Shown here: positions 35,164-43,860 of the stretch, piece by piece
Layout: every line of letters starts with the position of its first letter
Numbering within the stretch: position 1 is the stretch's first letter
DNA from: Opitutus sp.
GTDB taxonomy: Bacteria; Verrucomicrobiota; Verrucomicrobiae; Opitutales; Opitutaceae
DNA: 64,000 nucleotides
Assembly: GCA_009695065.1 (NCBI GenBank)
Contig: SIBR01000014.1
Location: 14,080-78,079, forward strand
Reading direction: 5' to 3'
Position numbers and translations under genes: made by a program
Notes under the pieces: model-generated
Database searches by the model: none
Told to the model about the DNA's origin: nothing
The model's input: the letters and a program-made list of their open reading frames with translations, nothing else

Positions 35164-36924
35164 TCAATCCGCGTCGCCCACCGTGATCGAAACAACCTCC
35201 TCGATCGTGGTCAAACCAGCCGTGACTTTGCGCACGCCGTCCTCCCGCATCGAGCGCATGCCGAGCGCCCGGGCCTTTTCCCGCAACGCGGCCGTGCCCG
35301 CCTGTTCATAAATCATTTTCTGGATCTCCTCGTTGACCACGAGGATTTCAAACAGGCCCATCCGCCCCCGATAACCCGTGGCATTGCAGGCGGCGCAACC
35401 GTCGCCACGAACAAAGGTCGCGCTGGCAACCTGGGCCGGCGCGATGCCGAGGGCGCGCAACGCATTCGCGTCGGGCCCGCAGGACCGCCGGCACTGCGGG
35501 CAGACCTTGCGCACGAGCCGCTGCGCCATCACCGCGCGCAGCGAAGTCGATACGAGGAAGGGCTTCACCCCGAGGTCGATCAGGCGAGTGACCGCGCCCG
35601 GAGCATCGTTCGTGTGCAGGGTGGAAAAAACCATGTGCCCGGTCAGCGACGCGTTGATCGCAATTTCCGCCGTCTCCAGGTCGCGAATCTCCCCCACCAT
35701 CACGACATTCGGCGCTTGGCGCAGCATGGCCCGCAGCGCCGAGGCAAACGTCATGCCGACCTCATGGCGCACCGGCACTTGGTTGATGCCGTTGAGTTGA
35801 TACTCGACCGGGTCCTCGACCGTAATGATCTTGCGATCGGGTTTGTTGATGTGGTGCAGGCAGCCGTACAAAGTCGTCGTCTTGCCCGAGCCGGTGGGGC
35901 CGGTGACCAGCAAGATGCCATCCGGCAGCGTGATTAGCCGTTCGAATGTGGCGGCGTCGTCGCTAAAGAAGCCGAGTTCCGGAAGCCCCAGCTGCAATCC
36001 CTCCTTGTCCAGGATGCGCATCACGATGCTCTCGCCATGCGCCGTGGGCAGGGTCGAGACCCGCAGGTCAAGCTGCCGGCCGCCGACGCCGATCTGAATC
36101 CGGCCGTCCTGGGGCAGGCGTTTTTCGGCGATGCTGATGTTCGCCATGATTTTCACGCGCGAGATCATGGCCAGCTGCAGACGTTTCGGCGGATTTTCGA
36201 CTTCGATCAAGACCCCATCGATCCGATACCGAACCCGAAATCGTTTCTCCAGCGGTTCAAGGTGAATGTCCGACGCGCGCCGCTGGATCGCTTCGAAAAT
36301 GATTTGGTGCACGAGCTTGATGATCGGCGCGTCCGCCGAGGCATCGCTGACATCGCCCGCCCCATGCGTTTCGGTGATCACCGCGGCCGGGTTGGTCTCT
36401 GCCGAGGAAGACAGACTGCCCAGCAGCGCATCGATCGAACCGGCGTCACGACCATAGAACCGATCGATGGCGGAGCCAATCTCATCCGCCGTGGCGACCA
36501 GCGGCTCGATGGGAATCTTCAGCAGGTACCCAAGGGCGTCGATTCCGTCCGTATCGAGCGGATCGGCGATGGCCACCCGGAGCCGCTCGCCCGCGCGCGC
36601 CAACGGCAGCAGGCGATAACGCCCCGCCAGCGCCCGGGGCACGAGCGCCAGGACCTCCGCTGCGATCCGGACCAGAGCCAAGTCCGGCGCCATGGCCATG
36701 CCAAATTCCGCCGCCAGCATTTCCGCCACCCGTCGGTGATCGATCGCCCCCTGCCCGATCAAAACATCGAGTAAACTCGGCGGAGGCCTGGTCTCGTCGC
36801 GCTGACCGACAACGAGCGCCCGGGCCACTTCGATCTGGTCGGGCCGCAAAAATCCGCGCGCAACCGCAAGCTCGAGAACAAAGTCGTGCATTTCCGCGCC
36901 GACGATCGAACGGGGAGGCGTCAC
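35164..36924 (-). CDS. PilB/GspE-type secretion/pilus assembly ATPase (copy 1)
   Basis: A 586-residue ATPase of the same architecture as copy 2 but clearly diverged. The N-terminal MshEN-like region is about 12-160, followed by a low-complexity linker (165-200). Then come SDIHLEPLEKRF, Walker A GPTGSGKTTT (342-351), ITVEDPVEYQLNG and FSTLHTNDA. The Zn cysteines CPQC and CAAC are present. In the Walker B region the usual LRQDPDV is changed to LRQAPNVVMVGEIRD (A404, N406), although the catalytic Glu is kept. Possible starts are 36924 and 36891 (second Met). The gene lies 245 bp upstream of pilT and about 105 bp downstream of rho. Whether it serves pili or a type II secretion system is not decidable here. 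Confidence 0.92.
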   Translation of the reverse strand: MTPPRSIVGAEMHDFVLELAVARGFLRPDQIEVARALVVGQRDETRPPPSLLDVLIGQGAIDHRRVAEMLAAEFGMAMAPDLALVRIAAEVLALVPRALAGRYRLLPLARAGERLRVAIADPLDTDGIDALGYLLKIPIEPLVATADEIGSAIDRFYGRDAGSIDALLGSLSSSAETNPAAVITETHGAGDVSDASADAPIIKLVHQIIFEAIQRRASDIHLEPLEKRFRVRYRIDGVLIEVENPPKRLQLAMISRVKIMANISIAEKRLPQDGRIQIGVGGRQLDLRVSTLPTAHGESIVMRILDKEGLQLGLPELGFFSDDAATFERLITLPDGILLVTGPTGSGKTTTLYGCLHHINKPDRKIITVEDPVEYQLNGINQVPVRHEVGMTFASALRAMLRQAPNVVMVGEIRDLETAEIAINASLTGHMVFSTLHTNDAPGAVTRLIDLGVKPFLVSTSLRAVMAQRLVRKVCPQCRRSCGPDANALRALGIAPAQVASATFVRGDGCAACNATGYRGRMGLFEILVVNEEIQKMIYEQAGTAALREKARALGMRSMREDGVRKVTAGLTTIEEVVSITVGDAD

Positions 36925-37029
36925 GGCCTTCGCCTCCGTCGCCGGCCAGATGCCCCACCGCCCGCCACTGGCGATTCTTCGTAGCGCTCGGAATCTAGGG
37001 CGGAAGGCATCGCAGGGGACCGGACGCGG

Positions 37030-38994
37030 CTATTTCGGAGCGAGGCTGAGCAGGAATTCCGCGTTGGATTTCGTCTTTTTCAGCCGCGTGATCAGCATCT
37101 CCATCGATTCGATCGGACCGAGTCCCTGCATCGCGCGCCGCAACCCATAGATGCGCTGCAATTCTTCGGGATGGTAAATCAGCTCCTCCTTGCGGGTGCC
37201 GGAGCGGTCGATGTTGATGGCGGGAAAGATCCGCCGCTCGACCAACCCGCGATCGAGATGGAGCTCGCTGTTGCCCGTGCCCTTGAATTCCTCGAAGATG
37301 ATCTCGTCCATGCGGCTGCCGGTGTCGACCAGCGCGCTGGCGATGATGGTCAGACTGCCGCCACCCTCGATGTTGCGGGCGGAGCCGAAGAACCGCTTCG
37401 GTTTCTGCAACGCATTCGACTCGAGGCCGCCGGACATGGTCTTGCCCTGGTTGCCCGCCAGCGCGTTGTACGCGCGGGCCAGCCGGGTGATGGAATCAAG
37501 GAGGATCACGACGTGCTCCCCCTGTTCGACGCGGCGCCGGCAAATCTCGATCACCATCTCGGCGCAATGCACGTGGCTCTCCGGCATTTCGTCGAAGGTC
37601 GAGGAAACCACCTCACCCTTGGTGTGGCGCCGGAAATCCGTCACTTCCTCCGGACGCTCGTCGATCAGCAGGAGGATGAGCTTCACCTCAGGACTGTTTT
37701 CCGAGATCGAGTTCGCGATGTTCTGGAGGAGGATGGTCTTGCCCGTCCGCGGCGGCGCGACGATCAGTCCGCGCTGGCCGAAGCCGATGGGCGTAAGGAT
37801 GTCGACGGCCCGCATCGAAACGTCCTTCACATGAATCTCCGGCGCCTCGAGCAGGATGCGCTTGAGGGGATAATACGGCACCAGCTCCTCAAACGGCGTC
37901 ACCTTGGAGATGTCGTCGGGCTTTGCCCCCATCACCGCGTCGATGCGCACCACGGAGGGGCAACGCTCACCTTCCTGTGGCGGCTGGAGCGTGACCTCGA
38001 CGCGATGACCGCGCTTGAGGCCGTAACGCTTCACGAGGCTGTCCGGCAGATAGGCGTCCTCCGGATACAGGCGGTAATTGACCTTTTCGTGCACGACGAA
38101 CGACCCGCGGTCGGTGACATCGATGTAGCCGCAGTCGCGCAGCGTGCGTTTGTTCTCGGCGGCAAACTTGAAAATGCCCGCGAGCAATTGGCGACGGTTC
38201 GGCGCGCCTTCGAACACCGTACCCAGATTGCGGGCATAGGCGGTCAGCTCCGCGAGAGTCATCGCATAAATCTCGTTCAACCAGAGCGGTTCGCCGGTCC
38301 CGGCCGAAAGTTCGGTGGCCAGCGTATCCAGCGCGGCCAGGTCCAAGAAGCGGGACGGATTCGGCAGGTCGCCAAACACTGGAATATTGCTCGGTGGCGG
38401 TGGCTGGGGCGGATTTTGCTCCCGGCCTCCACCACCTCCACCGCCCCCACCCGGCTGCCAATGGCCTCCGCCGCCGCCGTGACGGCCCCGCTTCCGCTTG
38501 CCATGTTTCCAAAAACCGCGGTCACCGCGATCAGGCTGGCCCTGCTGCCAGTCCCCGCGATTACCCTGCCCACCCTGAGCGCCCTGCCCTCCCTGGGCCC
38601 CCTGGCCGCCTGCCGTGGGAGCGGAGCTGGACGAAGGCTCGCTCTCGACGAACGATGCCGGATGCGAAGCACTCGGGGCTGGCGGCACCTCCGCCACCGG
38701 TGAGTGGTCAACCGGAAGGCGTTCGTTACGGACGGGCTGTTCCTCGATCCGCCGGGCGGGCTCGCGCGGCGACGGAGCCGGTGCTTCCTCCCGGGGCGGA
38801 GGTGGCACTGGGAAGAGTTCACGCTCCACGATAACTGGGGCCACCGGTGAACTTGCTCTTGTCGTCCGTGTCGTTTTTGCCGGCTTTTCCGACTTTGGTT
38901 TGCGCGGAGCGCTCCGCGTCAAACGGGATTTCTTTTTGCCGGCAGCGGTATCGGAAGACGGCGTTTCGCCGTCGGATTTGGAAGGAAGGGCCAT
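37030..38994 (-). CDS. rho: Transcription termination factor Rho with long disordered Gly/Arg-rich insert
   Basis: A 654-residue hexameric RNA helicase for factor-dependent termination. The C-terminal two thirds are canonical: Rho N-terminal helix bundle (about 240-285), CSD RNA-binding domain (285-355) with DRGSFVVHEKVNYRLYP, Walker A APPRTGKT (413-420), Walker B LILLLIDERPEEVTDF and VILLDSITRLARAYN. Residues 1-205 are an extension: Lys/Pro-rich, then GGQGAQ repeats and a stretch of nine Gly near 182-190, with Arg-Gly patches (38380-38622). Long Rho inserts are known from Actinobacteria and Bacteroidota and can affect RNA binding or condensation. It lies 46 bp downstream of coaE. Confidence 0.96.
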   Translation of the reverse strand: MALPSKSDGETPSSDTAAGKKKSRLTRSAPRKPKSEKPAKTTRTTRASSPVAPVIVERELFPVPPPPREEAPAPSPREPARRIEEQPVRNERLPVDHSPVAEVPPAPSASHPASFVESEPSSSSAPTAGGQGAQGGQGAQGGQGNRGDWQQGQPDRGDRGFWKHGKRKRGRHGGGGGHWQPGGGGGGGGGREQNPPQPPPPSNIPVFGDLPNPSRFLDLAALDTLATELSAGTGEPLWLNEIYAMTLAELTAYARNLGTVFEGAPNRRQLLAGIFKFAAENKRTLRDCGYIDVTDRGSFVVHEKVNYRLYPEDAYLPDSLVKRYGLKRGHRVEVTLQPPQEGERCPSVVRIDAVMGAKPDDISKVTPFEELVPYYPLKRILLEAPEIHVKDVSMRAVDILTPIGFGQRGLIVAPPRTGKTILLQNIANSISENSPEVKLILLLIDERPEEVTDFRRHTKGEVVSSTFDEMPESHVHCAEMVIEICRRRVEQGEHVVILLDSITRLARAYNALAGNQGKTMSGGLESNALQKPKRFFGSARNIEGGGSLTIIASALVDTGSRMDEIIFEEFKGTGNSELHLDRGLVERRIFPAINIDRSGTRKEELIYHPEELQRIYGLRRAMQGLGPIESMEMLITRLKKTKSNAEFLLSLAPK

Positions 38995-39040
38995 GTAAAA
39001 GAGAGTCTTAAGGAATGCGAGGCACGATCGCCGCGGACCG

Positions 39041-39625
39041 TCAGCGGCTGGCCAGAAGCGCAGTGACCAAGTGATCGACCTGAGTCCCGAGGAATTCGGC
39101 GGAGCCTTGATTCCAAAGGACCAGATCGGACAGCTCGATTTTCCGCGCTAGCGGCAGTTGCTTGGAGATTCGCTGCCCGGCGAGCACGCGCGGAAGGCCG
39201 CGTTGCTCCAGTCGGGCGAGTTGCGAACTCGGAGCACAGGCGACGCACACCGTGAAATCAAACCAATTCTCCAGCGCCTTTTCGAACAGCAAGGGCACTT
39301 CGACCGCCCAATGGGCCGATGGTTCGGCCGCGAAAGCCGCCCGCCAGAAGGAAAAAACCGCCGGATGCGTAAGCTCCTCCAGCCAGCCAAGCTCGGTCTC
39401 GTCGGTGAACACCCGCGCCGCGAGGTCCGGCCGGCTCACCACCCCGGCCCGATCCACCACCGGTTCGCCATAACGGACGCGGAGGGCCGCCACCACGGCA
39501 GGTGTCGTCAGGACATGCTCACGCACAATGCGGTCGGAATCGAGCCGGCGAAATCCACGCGCTTCCAACAGACGCGTCACCGTCGATTTGCCACAACCCA
39601 GGCCACCGGTAATCCCTGCGATCAT
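39041..39625 (-). CDS. coaE: Dephospho-CoA kinase
   Basis: A 194-residue P-loop kinase catalysing the last step of coenzyme A synthesis (phosphorylation of the 3'-OH of dephospho-CoA). Walker A GGLGCGKST is at residues 7-15. The following LDSDRIVREH and HPAVFSFW match the substrate-binding segments of the family, and VPLLFEKALENWFD the conserved core motif. Length is normal. It is the first gene of the long minus-strand series and is transcribed toward rho. Confidence 0.95.
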   Translation of the reverse strand: MIAGITGGLGCGKSTVTRLLEARGFRRLDSDRIVREHVLTTPAVVAALRVRYGEPVVDRAGVVSRPDLAARVFTDETELGWLEELTHPAVFSFWRAAFAAEPSAHWAVEVPLLFEKALENWFDFTVCVACAPSSQLARLEQRGLPRVLAGQRISKQLPLARKIELSDLVLWNQGSAEFLGTQVDHLVTALLASR

Positions 39626-39741
39626 TCAGTATTTGCTGCAGAGCTTTGGGCTTGCGACGCGATTCCGCAAATTCTTAATCAGCCATCGCTCGGTCGTGCC
39701 GCTTACCCCGGTCATGTCGAGGTGAAACCCCTCCTTTCCCC

Positions 39742-40638
39742 GTGCTCAAGTTTCCATCTGTCGACACGAAGGACGCCACCAAAGTAGCGGCGTTTGCGCG
39801 GGGAAAATTCTCGGCAATGTACCCCGGGGCGGGCCTGCACTGGCTCGAGCGGCTTTTCGCCGATATGGACGATCTTTTTTCGGGCCGAAATCCCGATTAC
39901 GCTGCGGTCGACATTCGCTACCAAGATTTCGAACACACGTTGCAGGCAACCCTGTGCCTCGTGCTGCTGCTCGCAGTCCGGCACAAGGCCGGAGTCGAAC
40001 CCAAGCTGAACGCCCGCCAGTTTGAATTCGCGCTGTCGGCCGTCCTCTTGCACGACGCCGGCTACATCAAGTTGCGCTCCGACACCGTCGGGACCGGCGC
40101 CAAGTACACGTTTTGCCACGTCCTGCGGAGTTGTGCCTTTGCCGCCTCGTACCTTCCCACCCTCGGTGCGACCGACTACGAAGTGGAAGCCGTGCTCGGC
40201 GCGATCAACTGCACCGCCCCGACCAAGCAAGTCAGCCGTTTGCATTTCCGGGAGCAGGTCGAACGGATCATCGGCTGCGCCCTGGCCACCGCCGATTATC
40301 TGGGCCAGATGGCCGCGCCGGACTATCCCGACGAACTCGGAATCCTGTTCGAAGAATTCCAGGAGTCGGACAACTTCATCCACCTTCCGTCCTCGCGGCG
40401 AACCTTCAAATCGGCCGACGATTTGATCAATCTGACTCCCGTATTCTGGAAGCAGTTCGTGCTGCCAAAGCTCGAGAGCGACTTTCAGGCGGTCTATCGG
40501 TTTCTCGCCCGTCCCCATCCGCACGGCCGGAACGCCTACCTCGACGCGGTGGAAAAAAACATCGCGAAGCTCAAACGCCGGGTGGCGTCGCGCCGCGGGG
40601 CGGTCAGGTATGCGTCGCCTCACGCGGGCCGAGCGTAG
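39742..40638 (+). CDS. HD-domain metal-dependent phosphohydrolase-like protein
   Basis: A 298-residue protein starting at the GTG at 39742. No ATG lies closer in frame to the conserved part. The HD motif is split as usual: H65 in YQDFEHTLQA, then H104-D105 in LLHDAGY, with a further conserved site near CHVLRSCAF and ALATADYLGQM. HD proteins hydrolyse phosphate esters or cyclic nucleotides. The target cannot be assigned. It lies 12 bp upstream of comM on the same strand, so they may be cotranscribed. It diverges from coaE. Confidence 0.82.
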   Translation: MLKFPSVDTKDATKVAAFARGKFSAMYPGAGLHWLERLFADMDDLFSGRNPDYAAVDIRYQDFEHTLQATLCLVLLLAVRHKAGVEPKLNARQFEFALSAVLLHDAGYIKLRSDTVGTGAKYTFCHVLRSCAFAASYLPTLGATDYEVEAVLGAINCTAPTKQVSRLHFREQVERIIGCALATADYLGQMAAPDYPDELGILFEEFQESDNFIHLPSSRRTFKSADDLINLTPVFWKQFVLPKLESDFQAVYRFLARPHPHGRNAYLDAVEKNIAKLKRRVASRRGAVRYASPHAGRA

Positions 40639-40650
40639 CACGTTGATCGT

Positions 40651-42192
40651 ATGCTCGCGACCATCACTTCGGCCGCCCTCCAAGGCATCGACGCCGAGGT
40701 CGTGCACGTTGAGGTAAATACCGGCGAGGCCGGTGAACCCAAACTGATCCTCGTCGGGCTGCCCGACGCCGCCGTCAAGGAGTCCGACGACCGGGTTTTC
40801 TCGGCGCTGAGCAACAGTGGCTTCAAGCCGCCCCGCACCCGGACGACCATCAACCTCGCTCCCGGCAATCTTCGCAAGGAGGGCCCGTTTTACGATCTGC
40901 CGATCGCGCTCGGTATCCTGGCGGCGACAGGCCAACTGCACGCGGCCCAGCTCTCCGAGTACCTGATTGCGGGCGAACTCAGTCTCTCCGGCGCGACGCG
41001 GCCCGTCCGTGGTGCACTGGCGATGGCCCGACTGGCCGTCAGACTGGGAAAACGCGGAGTGCTGCTGCCCGCACGCTCCGCCGAGGAGGCCGCGCTGGTC
41101 GACGGAGTCGAAATCTACCGCGTGGATTCGCTGGATGCCGCCGTCCGCCTCCTGAGTGGCGAAGCCGGCGTCCGGCCCCTCGCCGCCACCGCCATCGGCC
41201 ATCGGACCGGGGTGACTACGACTGAAGGTGCGGTGGATTTCGCGGAATTAAAGGGCCAGCATGCGTTGCGCCGTGCCGTCGAGGTCGCCGTCGCCGGAAA
41301 CCATAATTTACTGATGATCGGTCCGCCCGGTGCGGGAAAGTCAATGATCGCGAAACGCATCCCGTCGATCATGCCCGCACCCACCCGCGAGGAGCATCTG
41401 GAAATCCTCGGTATTCACTCGGCGGCGGGGCGCACGATCAGCGGCGAGATGATTTGGGAATCGCGGCCGTTTCGCTCGCCCCACCATACCGTCTCGGACG
41501 TCGCCCTGTTGGGGGGCGGCACGATCCCCGGTCCCGGAGAAATTTCGCTGGCTCATCACGGGGTGTTGTTTCTCGACGAACTGCCCGAGTTCAAGCGTTC
41601 CGCGCTTGAGGTGTTGCGCCAGCCGCTCGAAGACGGCGACGTCACCATCTCGCGCAGCGCGGGAAAAATCACATTGCCCTGCGCCTTCATGCTCGTGGCG
41701 GCGATGAACCCCTGCCCGTGCGGCTATCTCGGCGATCCGCGGCACGAGTGCCGGTGCACGCCGACGCAGATCCAGCGGTACCGGGCCCGCATCAGCGGCC
41801 CGCTCCTCGACCGCATCGATCTGCACATCGAGGCGCCGGCACTGTCGGTCGCGGAATTGCGTTCGGAAAAGGCCGGCGAATCCTCCTCCGCGTTGCGGGG
41901 CCGCATCCAAACCGCGCGCACCGCCCAGCACGCCCGCTTTGCCGGCACCCGGATCACGTCCAATGCCCGCATGACTCAAGCCCAAATTCGAAAATTCTGC
42001 GGCATCGATGCTTCACTGGGCGACCTCCTGCAACATGCAATGGAAGAACTGCACCTCTCAGCGCGAGCGTACGATCGCATCCTCAAGGTCGCCCGCACGA
42101 TCGCGGATCTGGCCGGAACCGCGAACATCGAGTCGCCGCACCTGCTTGAGGCGATTCAATACCGCAGCCTCGACCGATCGGTGTTTTACTGA
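40651..42192 (+). CDS. comM: YifB/ComM family Mg-chelatase-like AAA+ ATPase
   Basis: A 513-residue protein. An N-terminal Lon-protease-like domain (about 20-175) includes [20 protein letters not shown] sequence and the catalytically degenerate core. The AAA+ domain has Walker A GPPGAGKS (224-231), [13 protein letters not shown], Walker [12 protein letters not shown] and the sensor [12 protein letters not shown]. The C-terminal Mg_chelatase_C domain ends [14 protein letters not shown]. ComM is a hexameric helicase that promotes branch migration during natural transformation. Cys residues CPCG and HECRC are present as in the family. The stop at 42190-42192 abuts a truncated MBOAT gene, so the last few residues may derive from a deletion junction. 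Confidence 0.94.
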   Translation: MLATITSAALQGIDAEVVHVEVNTGEAGEPKLILVGLPDAAVKESDDRVFSALSNSGFKPPRTRTTINLAPGNLRKEGPFYDLPIALGILAATGQLHAAQLSEYLIAGELSLSGATRPVRGALAMARLAVRLGKRGVLLPARSAEEAALVDGVEIYRVDSLDAAVRLLSGEAGVRPLAATAIGHRTGVTTTEGAVDFAELKGQHALRRAVEVAVAGNHNLLMIGPPGAGKSMIAKRIPSIMPAPTREEHLEILGIHSAAGRTISGEMIWESRPFRSPHHTVSDVALLGGGTIPGPGEISLAHHGVLFLDELPEFKRSALEVLRQPLEDGDVTISRSAGKITLPCAFMLVAAMNPCPCGYLGDPRHECRCTPTQIQRYRARISGPLLDRIDLHIEAPALSVAELRSEKAGESSSALRGRIQTARTAQHARFAGTRITSNARMTQAQIRKFCGIDASLGDLLQHAMEELHLSARAYDRILKVARTIADLAGTANIESPHLLEAIQYRSLDRSVFY

Positions 42193-42558
42193 GACGCGGC
42201 CAGGCGGCAACGGCTGCCCGCCGGGGTGAACCGCGGCCTTACCTTTTTCTTGGTGGTGTTGGGCTGGATTCCCTTTCGAGCCGAACCCCCCGGGCAAGCC
42301 GGGGAGTTTTTTACCGCGCTGTTTCGCCCGCGGCCGGCCGGGGTGGAGATCAGCGGCGAAATCTGGGCCTTCCTGTTCGTCAGCCTCGCCATTTGCCTCT
42401 GGCCGGCACTGCGGGGACCGCCTTCTCCCGGGGAAGCGAATACCCGGTTCCCTTGGGCTCGCAGTCTCGGCCTCGCGGCCGGTTTCGCGCTCTTCTGGGT
42501 CGCGGTGGCGCGTCTGGCCAGCAGTTCCGACCAGTCGTTCATCTACTTTCGGTTTTGA
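42193..42558 (+). pseudogene. C-terminal fragment of an MBOAT family O-acyltransferase
   Basis: Reading continues in frame directly after the comM stop codon: AARRQRLPAGVNRGLTFFLV, VVLGWIPFRAE, then a late transmembrane segment and SSSDQSFIYFRF. The TFxxVxxGWxxFRA motif and the following helices are the C-terminal end of the alginate O-acetyltransferase/MBOAT family. The remaining roughly 350 N-terminal residues with the catalytic His are absent. The start shown by the open frame (GTG at 42226) is not a true start. A deletion that joined comM to the MBOAT 3' end is the simplest explanation. It lies 6 bp upstream of the SGNH gene, its usual partner. Confidence 0.75.
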
Positions 42559-42564
42559 ACCATC

Positions 42565-43742
42565 ATGCCCGCTGTCTCGTCATTTCAGAAGATTTTGCTG
42601 CTGTCGTTCTTCGTGCTGCTCTTTTTCCCGGGCGGCTATCTGATGGCGAATCGATTCCGCTTCGGCCAATGGGGCATCGACCTTGGTCTGACCGGTGCCG
42701 CCGAGCGACAGGAGCTGCCCGCATTCACCGTGGCGGCCTGGTGGAGCGGACATTTCCAGCGCGATTTCCTCGAATGGTTCGGCACTTATTTTTGCCAGAA
42801 GCCGCGCCTCGTTAAGTACTACAATGGTTTTCTGTACGCCGCGTTCCGCGTCTCTCACATGAACGGCGACACCCTGCGCCTCGGTCTGCGGGACTGGATC
42901 TTCGAGGATCTTTACCTGCGGGATTTTTTCAACGGCGAGCCGCCGGCACTCGCGTCGGCCCTGACCGAACGGGCGGACGCCATCGCCCGGCTTCACCGTG
43001 CCTGCAAGCAAAAGGGATTTTTTCTGCTCGTCATCTCTCCGAACAAGGCCGCGTTTCATCCCGAAGAAGCGCTCCTTTGGTTCCAACGCAAGGGCGCAAA
43101 AGTCGAACGAGGCGTCGACCGCTTCTTTGTCTGCTCAAGGAAAGAAAGATTCCCGTCGTCGACGCCCACCCCCGGCTCGTGGAAAAAAGAAAAGCGGGTG
43201 AGCCCTGGCCTTTCTTTCCGCGAGGAGGCACGCGCTGGAACCTCTGGGCGGCCAGCCTGGTGCTCCAGAATATCCTCAAGCAGGCGGATGATTTTTTCCA
43301 ACGGCCCATGGCCCGGCTGGTTGCAAGCCATCTCCGCGTGGATTTTACACCTGAGAAAACCGATACCGATCTCGCACGCCTGCTGAACCTTCCCGTGCCA
43401 CCGACCAATTATCCGGCCGTGAAATTCGACCGGCGGATCGAAACAAGACCGGATACTTTTCTGCCCCGCACGTTCTGGGTCGGTGACAGTTTCAGCCGCC
43501 AACTCCTGCAAGTGGCCGCCACCGATACTCAAAGCGTGTTCGCGACGCTGGACTACGGGTTCTATTTTGACGAATTTCGTCGCTGGAACGAACCCGGTTT
43601 GTTCATCGAAGCCGGCGCCCGGGTCCCGGTGCCGGCGTTGCGTTCGGCCGAGTTGATCGTCCTCGAAATGAACGAGGCGGCGATCACCCGTTTCGACTAC
43701 TCGATTCGATTCGCCAACGAGGCGGTCTGCCGGCTGCGCTAA
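42565..43742 (+). pseudogene. Frameshifted SGNH/AlgX-AlgJ-like O-acetylation protein
   Basis: The gene starts MPAVSSFQKILLLSFFVLLF, a signal-anchor segment, and continues with FSHMNGDT-like and RLGLRDWIFEDLYLRDF (GxxxWLF-type motif of AlgX/AlgJ) and KGFFLLVISPNKAAFHPE. Near 43120 the frame shifts by one base. The second frame then reads LLKERKIPVVDAHPRLVEKR, GGTRWNLWAASLVLQNIL, the catalytic FWVGDSFSRQLLQ (GDSF serine) and IVLEMNEAAI. Joined, these give about 390 residues of the periplasmic acetyltransferase that works with an MBOAT protein on exopolysaccharides. A one-base deletion is the likely event, and the MBOAT partner upstream is also broken. Confidence 0.78.
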
Positions 43743-43860
43743 CGCGGCCGGCGCGGAGTCCAGCAGTCATCCGGATCGCATCGAACGCAAGGCCGTGCCG
43801 GCGGGTGCTTCCCCTTGACTCTCCTTCGAGCGGACCTAGCCTCGCGCACTTTTCTTTGGC

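Noticed and set aside
38380..38622. Repeat-rich stretch in rho considered as a CRISPR or tandem array
   Set aside because: Units are short, in frame and encode Gly/Gln/Arg. There are no spacers and no cas genes.
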